A stretch of DNA of 64,000 nt from DASRQK01 sp040392005 (GTDB lineage Bacteria > Bacteroidota > Bacteroidia > Sphingobacteriales > Sphingobacteriaceae), in assembly GCA_040392005.1 (NCBI GenBank), contig JBEBWT010000004.1, forward strand, positions 35,224 through 99,223, in the 5' to 3' direction. Within the stretch, counting starts at the first letter, position 1, and each line of letters starts with the position of its first letter. A model generated the notes under the pieces. The model made no database searches, was not told the origin of the DNA, and saw only the letters and a list, made by a program, of their open reading frames with translations. Shown in pieces: positions 25,597-33,541 of the stretch. A program made the position numbers and the translations under genes.

Positions 25597-27383
25597 AACC
25601 AATCTGGAAATGGACTTTAGGAATCCTGGGGGGACTGCTCCTCTTGATACTGGCTGCGGGCTGGTACCTGAGCAGGCACTGGAAACCGCTCCTGGACGCA
25701 CAGATCAAGGAAGTTGTACTTTCGGCTACCGACAGTCTGTACAGGGTGGAATACGAAGATCTTTCACTGAACCTGTTCACCGGCAGTGCCCGTCTGAAAA
25801 ACTTCAGGTTGATTTCCGACACGGCCGTTTATGCCCGTCTTGAAAATCAGATGAAGGCGCCGGATAATCGTTTTGAAGCGATCGTGGCCCTGCTGAGGGT
25901 TAGGGGGCTTGATATCCGGAAGGCCGTATTTTCCAAAGAGATGGATATTTCGGGGATTCTCGTGGATACGCCGAGGGTAATCCTCACCAATAAATATCAC
26001 CTGTACAACGATACCATTGTACAGGAACAGGTGGACGATGCCGGATTTTTGGGTGCATTGAAGGCGATCCGGATCGGAACCGTGGGGATTTCCGGGATCC
26101 ACTTCACTTTTGACAAATTAGAGGATTCCGCCAAAACACGCAATGAGTTCAAAAATGTGCAGTTGAGGGTGGATGATATCCTGATTGATTCTGCGGCCAG
26201 AAAGGATCCCAGCCGTTTTTTTTATACGCGTTCCATCGCCCTGGACATGGGCGGGTATCATCTGGAGATTCCGGATTCGCATTATAATCTGGCCTTCGAC
26301 AGTTTATATATACGGACGGATCAGCAAAAGCTGGTCCTGCAAGGTTTGAAATATGCGCCACGGATCAGTAAGCAGGAGTTTTACCGGGAGCTGGGTTATG
26401 CCAAAGATATCACTCAACTCTGGTTTGAGGAATTGACCTTTCAGGAGCTGGATCTGGCCCGGTTCATGCGTTCGCAGCGGATCCGGGCCGGGAAATTGTA
26501 TGTCACCGGGGGGACCGTGGATGTTTCCAATGATCTCCGGTATCCTCGCAGGCCGACGAGCAAGATCGGCAAGTCCCCGCACCAGCAATTGATGAAGCTG
26601 AATCATCCGGTCAAGATCGACAGCATATATGTGGACAAGGTGGATATCAGTTATGCTGAAACCAGTGGAAAATACCTTAAAGAAGGGAAAATAACTTTTG
26701 AACGCACACATGGTTGGCTGGCCAACGTGACCAATGACTCGATTTCACTACGGGCCGATCAGATCATGAAAGCTGACCTGACGACCTACCTGATGAATCA
26801 GGGGAAACTGAATGCCCAATTTACTTTTGACATGTTTGACAAGCAGGGCGCCTTTACTTATAAGGGGACGTTAGGCCCCATGAATGGCAAATCCCTGAAC
26901 CGCATTCTCACACCGCTGCTTAGTGCCAAAGTTGAAAATGCCAGTATCAAAGGGGTGCGCTTCGATATGCAGGGCAATGATTACCGCAACTGGGGTACAT
27001 TCTGGTTCGATTATGATGATCTGAAAATTGCTGTGCTGAACACAGATGACGACGGCAGTACATCCAAGAAAAAGCTGGTGTCCTTTCTGGCCAATGAGTT
27101 GCTGCTCAACAGCAGCAATCCGAATGAAAAAGGAGTTTATCTGGTGGGGAAAATCAGTTACCGGCGTCCGCATGAGTATTCATTCTTCAAAACGCTCTGG
27201 AAGAGCTTGCTGGAAGGCATCAAGCAGACGGCAGGTATCAGCAAGGAAAGGGAAGCACGCTTAATGAATACAGCAGATAAAGCCGTCACGATCAAGGAAA
27301 AAGCGGGTGACGTCATTCATTCGATCTTCCGGAAACGGGAAAAGGACGAGGGGAAACAGAATGATGGCCAGGAGCAGGATTAG
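25593..27383 (+). CDS. AsmA-like single-pass membrane protein
   Basis: This 596-aa protein has an N-terminal transmembrane anchor (about residues 7-27). A long, presumably periplasmic beta-rich body follows, with spaced segments such as LYRVEYEDLSLNLFTGSARL near residue 50, the kind of pattern seen in AsmA/DUF748 proteins that bridge membranes. The C-terminal about 60 residues are strongly charged (ending KREKDEGKQNDGQEQD). The specific function is not recognisable; lipid transport or envelope maintenance is a family-level guess. It is co-transcribed with rsgA. Confidence 0.75.
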   Translation: MKPIWKWTLGILGGLLLLILAAGWYLSRHWKPLLDAQIKEVVLSATDSLYRVEYEDLSLNLFTGSARLKNFRLISDTAVYARLENQMKAPDNRFEAIVALLRVRGLDIRKAVFSKEMDISGILVDTPRVILTNKYHLYNDTIVQEQVDDAGFLGALKAIRIGTVGISGIHFTFDKLEDSAKTRNEFKNVQLRVDDILIDSAARKDPSRFFYTRSIALDMGGYHLEIPDSHYNLAFDSLYIRTDQQKLVLQGLKYAPRISKQEFYRELGYAKDITQLWFEELTFQELDLARFMRSQRIRAGKLYVTGGTVDVSNDLRYPRRPTSKIGKSPHQQLMKLNHPVKIDSIYVDKVDISYAETSGKYLKEGKITFERTHGWLANVTNDSISLRADQIMKADLTTYLMNQGKLNAQFTFDMFDKQGAFTYKGTLGPMNGKSLNRILTPLLSAKVENASIKGVRFDMQGNDYRNWGTFWFDYDDLKIAVLNTDDDGSTSKKKLVSFLANELLLNSSNPNEKGVYLVGKISYRRPHEYSFFKTLWKSLLEGIKQTAGISKEREARLMNTADKAVTIKEKAGDVIHSIFRKREKDEGKQNDGQEQD

Positions 27384-27454
27384 GATCGGGTGGGAATAAG
27401 ATCGGGCAACCCGTCTATCCCAGAGCTACCAGCCTGACACATAGGGTTTCCCGC

Positions 27455-28222
27455 CTATCTCAGCTCCAGCACCACGGGGCAATGATCTGAATGCACCGCC
27501 TGGGGCAGTATTCTGGCCGATTTGATCTGTGGGGACAACGCCTCCGTGACCATATTATAATCAATACGCCATCCCAGATTTCTTGCCCGGGCACCGGCGC
27601 GGTAGCTCCACCAGGTATAGTGATGGGGATCCGGATTGAGGTGCCGGAACGAATCGGTATATCCGGAATTGATAAAGTTTTCCATCCATTCCCGTTCTGC
27701 CGGCAGGAATCCGGAAGTATTTGCATTGGATTTCGGGTTGTGGATATCGATGGCCCGGTGACAGATGTTATAATCCCCGCTGATCACCAGCCTGGGGCTT
27801 TCCAGCCGGAGTCTATCGGTATAAAACTGAAAATCGTCCAGGAATCTGTATTTGAAATCCTGCCGGATATCGCCGGTAGTCCCCGAAGGGAAATACACGC
27901 TCATCACCGAAAAATCTTCAAAGTCTGCCCGGATCATCCGGCCTTCATCGTCGTAATCTTTGTGGCCGCAGCCGTAGGTGACTTTTTGGGGTGTTTTTTT
28001 GGTCAGGATGGCGGTACCGCTATACCCCTTTTTCTGGGCTGGGTACCAGTAATGTTCGTATCCAAGCGACTCGATCAGCGCCAGCTCCAACGGGAACTGG
28101 TCCGGGCTGGCTTTGATTTCCTGCAAACAAACGACATCCGGGGCTTCCGTTTGCAGCCAGAGCAGCCAGTCCTTGCGCAGGGCGGCCCGGATACCATTGA
28201 CATTGTAGCTGATGATTTTCAT
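27455..28222 (-). CDS. xth: Exodeoxyribonuclease III
   Basis: This 255-aa AP endonuclease/3'-5' exonuclease of the EEP superfamily acts in base-excision repair. Motifs visible are SYNVNGIRAA at the N-terminus, the metal-binding glutamate in CLQEIKA, the tyrosine/Asp-Asn pair in SGDYNICH, the WWSYRAGARARNLGWRIDY block, and the catalytic Asp-His in SDHCPV near the C-terminus. Its start overlaps the end of the PPIase gene by 4 bp. It is convergent with the AsmA-like gene; the 71-bp gap contains an imperfect hairpin without a T tract. Confidence 0.95.
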   Translation of the reverse strand: MKIISYNVNGIRAALRKDWLLWLQTEAPDVVCLQEIKASPDQFPLELALIESLGYEHYWYPAQKKGYSGTAILTKKTPQKVTYGCGHKDYDDEGRMIRADFEDFSVMSVYFPSGTTGDIRQDFKYRFLDDFQFYTDRLRLESPRLVISGDYNICHRAIDIHNPKSNANTSGFLPAEREWMENFINSGYTDSFRHLNPDPHHYTWWSYRAGARARNLGWRIDYNMVTEALSPQIKSARILPQAVHSDHCPVVLELR

Positions 28223-28986
28223 ATTTCCGGGATGCTGACCTCTTTGGGCCGGAACAGATCAAAAAAACGGACAAAAACATCATTCTTTGGTTTCAGTCCG
28301 GCCAACTGACGTATCACGTTGATACTTTCCCGTCTGTTGAGCAGGTACATTTCCATTTGCTGGTTTTCAAGCGGCCGGTCATACTGATCAGTGGGGACAG
28401 CGGCGATGCTGTCAATCAATTCTATGCCCAGCACCAGCTCTCCAAATACCGTATAATTCTGATCCAGATGGGGCACCCCTCCCAGTGTACGGTAAACCTG
28501 GCGATGGGCTTCCGGGATCTTTCGCCCCCCCAAACGCATGACCTCCAGACTGTCCAGGCCGGCATCTGTAAACGTCCTGCCATGTACCAGGTAAAACTGG
28601 GTAGAACTGGAGGCCTTCTCGGGATTATTATCCCTGGCTGCAGCCAATGACCCTTTTTTGTGGAACAGATCCGGGCTGAATTCGGCGGGCACCCGATAAT
28701 CCAATCCACCACTGCCCAATCGCCGGCCTGCTTCGGCCCCTTTGGAATCGGGGTCTCCTCCCTGTATCATAAAGTTTTCGATCACCCGGTGAAACAGCAG
28801 ATCCTGAAAAAATCCTTCCTTTACCAGTTTCCTGAAATTATCCCGGTGCTGCGGTGTTTCATTATATAACCGAATGACACCTTCTCCTTTGTCTGTGATG
28901 ATTTTTACATACACATGCTGAGGTTTCTGGGCATAAACCATCCCTGTCATCAGGATCAGTGCCCATGCCATTAGCAATTTTTTCAT
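28219..28986 (-). CDS. Exported cyclophilin-type peptidyl-prolyl isomerase
   Basis: This 255-aa protein has a signal peptide (cleavage after GMVYAQ, residue about 20) and a cyclophilin domain at about 28-215. The domain carries catalytic-site segments FHRVIENFMIQGGDP and STQFYLVHG. A C-terminal extension of about 40 residues ends in VRFFDLFRPKEVSIPEI. It probably assists folding of exported proteins in the periplasm. It is encoded between the 122-aa unknown protein and xth; the 4-bp overlap with xth suggests a shared transcript although the functions are unrelated. Confidence 0.93.
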   Translation of the reverse strand: MKKLLMAWALILMTGMVYAQKPQHVYVKIITDKGEGVIRLYNETPQHRDNFRKLVKEGFFQDLLFHRVIENFMIQGGDPDSKGAEAGRRLGSGGLDYRVPAEFSPDLFHKKGSLAAARDNNPEKASSSTQFYLVHGRTFTDAGLDSLEVMRLGGRKIPEAHRQVYRTLGGVPHLDQNYTVFGELVLGIELIDSIAAVPTDQYDRPLENQQMEMYLLNRRESINVIRQLAGLKPKNDVFVRFFDLFRPKEVSIPEI

Positions 28987-29003
28987 CTGATATCTTTTTT
29001 ACT

Positions 29004-29372
29004 TTATTGTGTCAGGACGGATTCCTCTGCAAAGCCCTGTTCTTCAAAATAATGGACAATCAGGGATTTGAGTATCATTTCCTGTTCCAGCAAGGTATAA
29101 TTGGGGATGGGTTTGACCAACTCCCAGTGCGGCCAGCCATCCTGATCGAGGCCCCTCAGCTCATAAAAACCCATCGCACTGAACAACCTGCAGGTGGCAA
29201 TGTGCATCAGCTCTTCTTTTTCCCGCTTGCTGAACTTGACCGGGCCTTTGCCCAATTCCTGTACGCCGATCAGGAAAAGCATGACTTTAATGTCAGGCTT
29301 TTCCGTCTCAAACTGTTTCATGATCCACTCTTGAAGTTTCCTCCAATCACTATTTACCCTCGCAGCATTCAT
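29004..29372 (-). CDS. Conserved-looking hypothetical protein, 122 aa
   Basis: I do not recognise this family. The protein is soluble, has no signal peptide, and looks mostly helical (DWRKLQEWIMKQF at the start, KREKEELMHIATCRLFSAMG in the middle). It has one central aromatic stretch (DQDGWPHWELVKPIPNYTLLEQ). The codon use resembles its neighbours and the reading frame is packed between two genes (5 bp after the OmpA lipoprotein, 17 bp before the PPIase), which supports it being real. The pairing with envelope genes gives no firm functional clue. Confidence 0.7.
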   Translation of the reverse strand: MNAARVNSDWRKLQEWIMKQFETEKPDIKVMLFLIGVQELGKGPVKFSKREKEELMHIATCRLFSAMGFYELRGLDQDGWPHWELVKPIPNYTLLEQEMILKSLIVHYFEEQGFAEESVLTQ

Positions 29373-29377
29373 TACAT

Positions 29378-29914
29378 TTATGGAATCAACTTAATTTCTA
29401 CCCTCCTGTTCAGTGAGCGACCACTTTCCGTATCATTGGTGGCGATCGGCTGGGTCGCACCCCTCCCGATGGTGATCAGGTTATTTGGATTGACACCTGA
29501 ATTGACCAGGTAAATTTTGACTGCATTGGCACGATCCACTGATAATTTCTGATTGTATTCGGCGGTGCCTTCGATCGAAGCGTGTCCGATCACATTGAAT
29601 CTTGCGTTGGTGTTTTTCCTCATTTCTCTGTAAATCTGATCCAAAATTGCATAGGATTCAGTTTTCAGGACATAGGAATCCAGTTCAAACTGTATGTTTC
29701 TGAAATTGTAGTTCGGAGCCTCTTCCACCGGGGTCTGTACCACCCTTTCCTCGATGACCTCTGGTTTTTTCTCTTCAACTACTACTGGCGTAGCGGGTTC
29801 CTGATTGACTTCGACAGAAGGATTGACCAGAACTTTCTTCGGTTTACAGGATTGCTGAAGGGCGCCAAATCCCAACAAAACAACTAAAAGTGCAAGTCCA
29901 TTGATTCTTTTCAT
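29378..29914 (-). CDS. OmpA-domain lipoprotein (Pal-like)
   Basis: This 178-aa protein has a lipoprotein signal (lipobox LQQSC, Cys about 23), a Pro/Val/Glu-rich spacer to about residue 65, and then an OmpA peptidoglycan-binding domain (IQFELDSYVLKTESY, KLSVDRANAVKIYLVNSG, ending NRRVEIKLIP). It would tie the outer membrane to the cell wall, as Pal does. Its OmpA domain is close to that of the OmpA barrel protein at 15.4-16.7 kb; both share the unusual phrase VLKTESY-x-ILD, suggesting a fairly recent common origin. It is the first gene of a four-gene run ending with xth. Confidence 0.9.
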   Translation of the reverse strand: MKRINGLALLVVLLGFGALQQSCKPKKVLVNPSVEVNQEPATPVVVEEKKPEVIEERVVQTPVEEAPNYNFRNIQFELDSYVLKTESYAILDQIYREMRKNTNARFNVIGHASIEGTAEYNQKLSVDRANAVKIYLVNSGVNPNNLITIGRGATQPIATNDTESGRSLNRRVEIKLIP

Positions 29915-30040
29915 TACTGGATTGTTTTAAGATAATTATTAAAAAAAATTTATGTAAATCCCGTAAATATAAATATTATTCCGATAGTAATAGCGGGATA
30001 TGCCAAAAAATTCTTACTTTTATGTGTCTGGAAAATTTAT

Positions 30041-31282
30041 ATGGCGAAAGAAAAGCAAAAACTGTTTGATACGGCAATCAAGCCGGAAACGGCGGTACTG
30101 GTAGGGGTCATTCTGCCACAGGATTCGGAAGAGAAGGAGATGGAGTATCTGGAGGAGCTTGAATTCCTGGTGGAGACGGCCGGCGGGATTCCGGTCAAGA
30201 CCTTTACCCAAAAGCTCAACTTCCCGGACAAATCCACTTTTGTGGGAAGTGGCAAACTGGACGAAATCAAGTCATTTGTCAAAGCGGAGGAAGTGGACCT
30301 GGTGGTTTTTGATGATGAGTTGTCGCCCTCGCAACTGCGGAATATAGAAAAGGAGCTGGAAGTCAAGATCCTGGACCGGAGCAATCTGATCCTGGATATT
30401 TTTGCCCGGCGGGCGAAATCGGCCCAGGCCAAGACACAGGTCGAGTTGGCGCAATTACAGTATCTGTTGCCCCGTCTGACCCGGATGTGGACGCACCTGG
30501 AGCGGCAGCGGGGCGGGATCGGTATGCGCGGACCGGGAGAAAGCCAGATTGAGAGTGACCGCCGGATGATCCTGAACAAGATTTCCCTTTTGAAAGAACG
30601 GCTCAAATCCATAGACCGGCAAAACGAGACCCAAAGAAAGAACCGGGGACAGATGATCCGGGTGGCACTGGTGGGTTATACAAATGTGGGCAAATCAACC
30701 ATCATGAACATGATTTCCAAGTCGGAGGTATTTGCGGAAAACAAGCTTTTTGCGACCCTGGACACAACGGTGCGGAAAGTGGTGATCGACAACCTCCCCT
30801 TCTTATTGTCGGATACGGTCGGATTTATCCGGAAATTGCCCCACCACCTGGTAGAATGCTTCAAATCGACATTGGATGAAGTGCGGGAAGCAGATATTCT
30901 GATCCATGTGGTGGATATTTCCCACCCGAGTTTTGAGGATCATATCCGGGCGGTGAATGAAACTCTGAAAGAACTGGGGGCACTGGACAAGCCTACCATT
31001 ATGGTGTTCAACAAGATCGATGCGTATGATCCGCAGCGGGAAACCGGGGTCGGCCCTGATGAGCAGGATGGATTGGGCGAAAGCATGCACGAGGAAAATG
31101 GGATAGTCCCAAAAATGACCCTAACGGATTTTGAAAATAGTTGGATGAGCCGGCACAACAGCCCGGCCATCTTTATTTCGGCCACGGAAAAAACGAATAT
31201 TGACGCTTTCAGGGCCTTGCTTTATGAACATATAGCCGAGCTGCATACCCAGCGATATCCGTATGACAACCTGTTATATTAA
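30041..31282 (+). CDS. hflX: GTPase HflX
   Basis: This 413-aa ribosome-associated GTPase is linked to rescue or splitting of stalled ribosomes. The N-terminal HflX domain (about residues 25-190) includes RQRGGIGMRGPGESQ, and a coiled-coil follows at about 170-195. The GTPase domain starts at about 205 with GYTNVGKST (G1), DTVGFIRKLP (G3) and NKIDAYD (G4). After G4 there is an insertion of about 35 acidic, Gly-rich residues (DPQRETGVGPDEQDG onward) before the closing segment. It is followed 2 bp later by lipB; the divergent upstream gap holds no clear consensus promoter. Confidence 0.95.
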   Translation: MAKEKQKLFDTAIKPETAVLVGVILPQDSEEKEMEYLEELEFLVETAGGIPVKTFTQKLNFPDKSTFVGSGKLDEIKSFVKAEEVDLVVFDDELSPSQLRNIEKELEVKILDRSNLILDIFARRAKSAQAKTQVELAQLQYLLPRLTRMWTHLERQRGGIGMRGPGESQIESDRRMILNKISLLKERLKSIDRQNETQRKNRGQMIRVALVGYTNVGKSTIMNMISKSEVFAENKLFATLDTTVRKVVIDNLPFLLSDTVGFIRKLPHHLVECFKSTLDEVREADILIHVVDISHPSFEDHIRAVNETLKELGALDKPTIMVFNKIDAYDPQRETGVGPDEQDGLGESMHEENGIVPKMTLTDFENSWMSRHNSPAIFISATEKTNIDAFRALLYEHIAELHTQRYPYDNLLY

Positions 31283-31284
31283 GC

Positions 31285-31995
31285 ATGAATAAGAAAGTAA
31301 TATTACAGGATTGGGGCCAGATGGGCTATCAGGAAGCCTGGGACCGGCAGGAAAGCCTGTTTGCAGAGATTGTAGCCCGCAAAACGGCTAACCGCAGGGA
31401 TGGCACAGATTTTCCGACCGACAATTACATGGTCTTTACGGAACATCCGCATGTTTATACGCTGGGGAAAAGTGGAAAAGAGGAGAATTTACTATTGAAC
31501 GATGAGGGCCTGGCGGAAAAGCACGCCACCTATCATCATATCAACCGGGGCGGAGACATTACCTACCATGGTCCCGGCCAGATCGTCGGGTATCCGATTT
31601 TGGATCTGGATAATTTTTTCACGGATATCCATCTGTATCTGCGTACCCTGGAAGAGGCTATTATCCTTACGCTGGGTGATTATGGTCTGAAAGGGGAACG
31701 GTATCCCGGCTTTACCGGAGTCTGGCTGGATCCGGCCGACCCGGTCATGGCCCGCAAAATATGTGCGATGGGGGTTCGGGCCAGCCGCTGGGTGACCATG
31801 CACGGGTTTGCGCTCAATGTCAATACCGATCTCAGCTATTTTGGCAATATTGTCCCCTGTGGCATCAATGACAAGGGTGTGACCTCGCTCGAAAAAGAAC
31901 TGGGCACACCCCTGGATATGGTAGAGGTCAAATCAAAAATCCTGCATCACCTGACCTCCCTGTTTGAAATGGAGCTGATCAAAGATCCGCTCTGA
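31285..31995 (+). CDS. lipB: Octanoyl-ACP:protein N-octanoyltransferase
   Basis: This 236-aa enzyme starts lipoylation by moving octanoate from acyl carrier protein to lipoyl domains such as GcvH and the E2 subunits of dehydrogenases. Motifs are VYTLGKSGKEENL, the substrate-binding RGGDITYHGPGQ near residue 88, the catalytic lysine region KICAMGVRASRW, and the catalytic cysteine in IVPCGINDKGVTSL. It sits 2 bp after hflX. gcvP and gcvT, whose H-protein partner needs lipoate, are elsewhere in this window. Confidence 0.95.
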   Translation: MNKKVILQDWGQMGYQEAWDRQESLFAEIVARKTANRRDGTDFPTDNYMVFTEHPHVYTLGKSGKEENLLLNDEGLAEKHATYHHINRGGDITYHGPGQIVGYPILDLDNFFTDIHLYLRTLEEAIILTLGDYGLKGERYPGFTGVWLDPADPVMARKICAMGVRASRWVTMHGFALNVNTDLSYFGNIVPCGINDKGVTSLEKELGTPLDMVEVKSKILHHLTSLFEMELIKDPL

Positions 31996-32000
31996 TCCCA

Positions 32001-33464
32001 TCAGCGCAGGATCAATCCCTTCCCTTTCAGGCTTTCAGTGACATCCAGCGGACGCAGGTCCGAAATCTCCCGGTCGAATTCCTCAAGCGGCTGGAGGTTG
32101 ATCAGGGCTGCCCGCTGACGATTGATACTCATCATCTGACCATAAACGGCCTGTATGCTGGGATCAATAACGGTCAATGCCTTACCGATCAGCGGATCCT
32201 CGAAGGAACCCATCGGCATGTAGGGAATAGTCTCCTCCACGTCGTATTTGGGGACCAGGCCATTGACAAATCCGCCACCGCCATCCCGGTTGGTATATTT
32301 CAGGACAATTGGTTGGATTCCCCAATCGTTCTCATCCTTAAAACGGGGAGAAGAATTGGAAATCGTGATGGAGGCGTCATCCTTCCCTACGGTGGTCTTA
32401 CCGACATGGATCACATTGGCATCACCCATAAACGGGATCAGGTTGTTGATCAGCAATTCACTGGCCGAAGCCGAGCTGCCGGTGGCCAGAATAAAGACAC
32501 GGTCCAGGCCCAGATTATTGGCGCTGATCACTCCCTGGTAGCCAGCCCCGAAAATCTGCCCGTAGCTATAAGAGAACTGGCCAAGGTTGTTATTGAACTT
32601 ATACTGGATATATGAGTTGTTGATATTGAAATTCTTGTGGATCAATGCCGACAAAATAGCCGCAACACTGACTGATCCACCACTATTATAGCGTTCATCG
32701 ATGATCAGTTCGGTCACCCCGGCACTCTTGAATCTGCTGAAGGCATCCACCAGGTCCTGTGCCTGATTGGCCAGAAACCGGTTATAGAAAAGATAAGCTA
32801 CTTTGGTGCCGTTGGGCGTGGTCAGTACCGTGTCCATGTGAATGGCCTTCTCCTGAAAATTCTCGACCGGTGTCAGCGTGACCTCGCCCCCTGCAGAGAT
32901 GACGGTGCCGTTTAGCACACCTCTTGTCAGGGTAAAAGTATTATTGCCAAACACAGCAGCGGTATTGGTAACCGAATTGCCATTGAGACCAAAAGCGGTA
33001 CCATTGACACGGATAAAAAGATCGCCGCGCTTGATCCCTGCCTGCTCCGCAGGAGAACCCTTATGCACATAGCGTACCGCCGCACCGGCATTGGTATCTC
33101 CGATCCGGAACCAAGCCAGTCCCAGACCGCTGGTCTTGATCACTCCGGACAATTGATTGCGCAGATCCTCATTGTTCTGGATCCAGGAAAAGCGATCATC
33201 CGGTCTTTTGAGTATAGACTCGAAGAAGTCTCCTGGCTTCTGATCCAGATTGGGGCTGTTGGGAATAGATGAGTTCCAGTAGTACCAGAATTTCATACTG
33301 TCCAGCACCCACTTGTTGATTTCTGCGTTTGTAATCTCATCTGTTGGTTCCGGTTCCGGTTCGACAACAGGTTTCTTGGTACATGACCCGGCACTGAGTA
33401 TGATGACAAATAATGCCACCATTGCGGCGAAGTTCGCCTGCCGGAAATTTAATATCCCATTCAT
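32001..33464 (-). CDS. S41 family (C-terminal-processing-like) peptidase lipoprotein
   Basis: This 487-aa protein has a lipoprotein signal peptide (LSAGSC, Cys about 28) and an acidic/Pro spacer (EPEPEPTDE). A helical N-terminal part follows, then a PDZ domain around 130-200 (VHKGSPAEQAGIKRGDLFIRV). The S41 catalytic domain has its serine in ATGSSASASELL and a downstream lysine in GKTTVGKDDAS. It is anchored at the envelope and probably degrades or trims exported proteins. It is shorter than and different from the Prc-type enzyme at 43.6 kb. It is convergent with lipB, 5 bp apart. Confidence 0.91.
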   Translation of the reverse strand: MNGILNFRQANFAAMVALFVIILSAGSCTKKPVVEPEPEPTDEITNAEINKWVLDSMKFWYYWNSSIPNSPNLDQKPGDFFESILKRPDDRFSWIQNNEDLRNQLSGVIKTSGLGLAWFRIGDTNAGAAVRYVHKGSPAEQAGIKRGDLFIRVNGTAFGLNGNSVTNTAAVFGNNTFTLTRGVLNGTVISAGGEVTLTPVENFQEKAIHMDTVLTTPNGTKVAYLFYNRFLANQAQDLVDAFSRFKSAGVTELIIDERYNSGGSVSVAAILSALIHKNFNINNSYIQYKFNNNLGQFSYSYGQIFGAGYQGVISANNLGLDRVFILATGSSASASELLINNLIPFMGDANVIHVGKTTVGKDDASITISNSSPRFKDENDWGIQPIVLKYTNRDGGGGFVNGLVPKYDVEETIPYMPMGSFEDPLIGKALTVIDPSIQAVYGQMMSINRQRAALINLQPLEEFDREISDLRPLDVTESLKGKGLILR

Positions 33465-33511
33465 AAGCGTATAATGCTAAATACTACCTTTATTACAAAC
33501 ATAAGTTATAT

Positions 33512-33541
33512 CAAAAGTAAAGAGGATTTTTTAACCCTCAA
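33512..33541 (-). promoter_or_regulatory. Promoter of the S41 lipoprotein gene
   Basis: On the minus strand TTG (33541-33539), 19 nt, TACTTTTG (33519-33512) is a full consensus match; its -33 part lies within the last codons of gcvP. Transcription would start about 40 nt before the gene. The TATGTTTG at 33503-33496 is a second -7-like match without a partner. Confidence 0.65.

Noticed and set aside
27389..27422. An imperfect hairpin (GGGAATAAGA ... TCTATCCC around CGGG-CAA-CCCG) between the convergent AsmA-like and xth genes as a bidirectional terminator.
   Set aside because: No T tract follows on either strand and the outer stem has bulges; the evidence is too weak for a feature.
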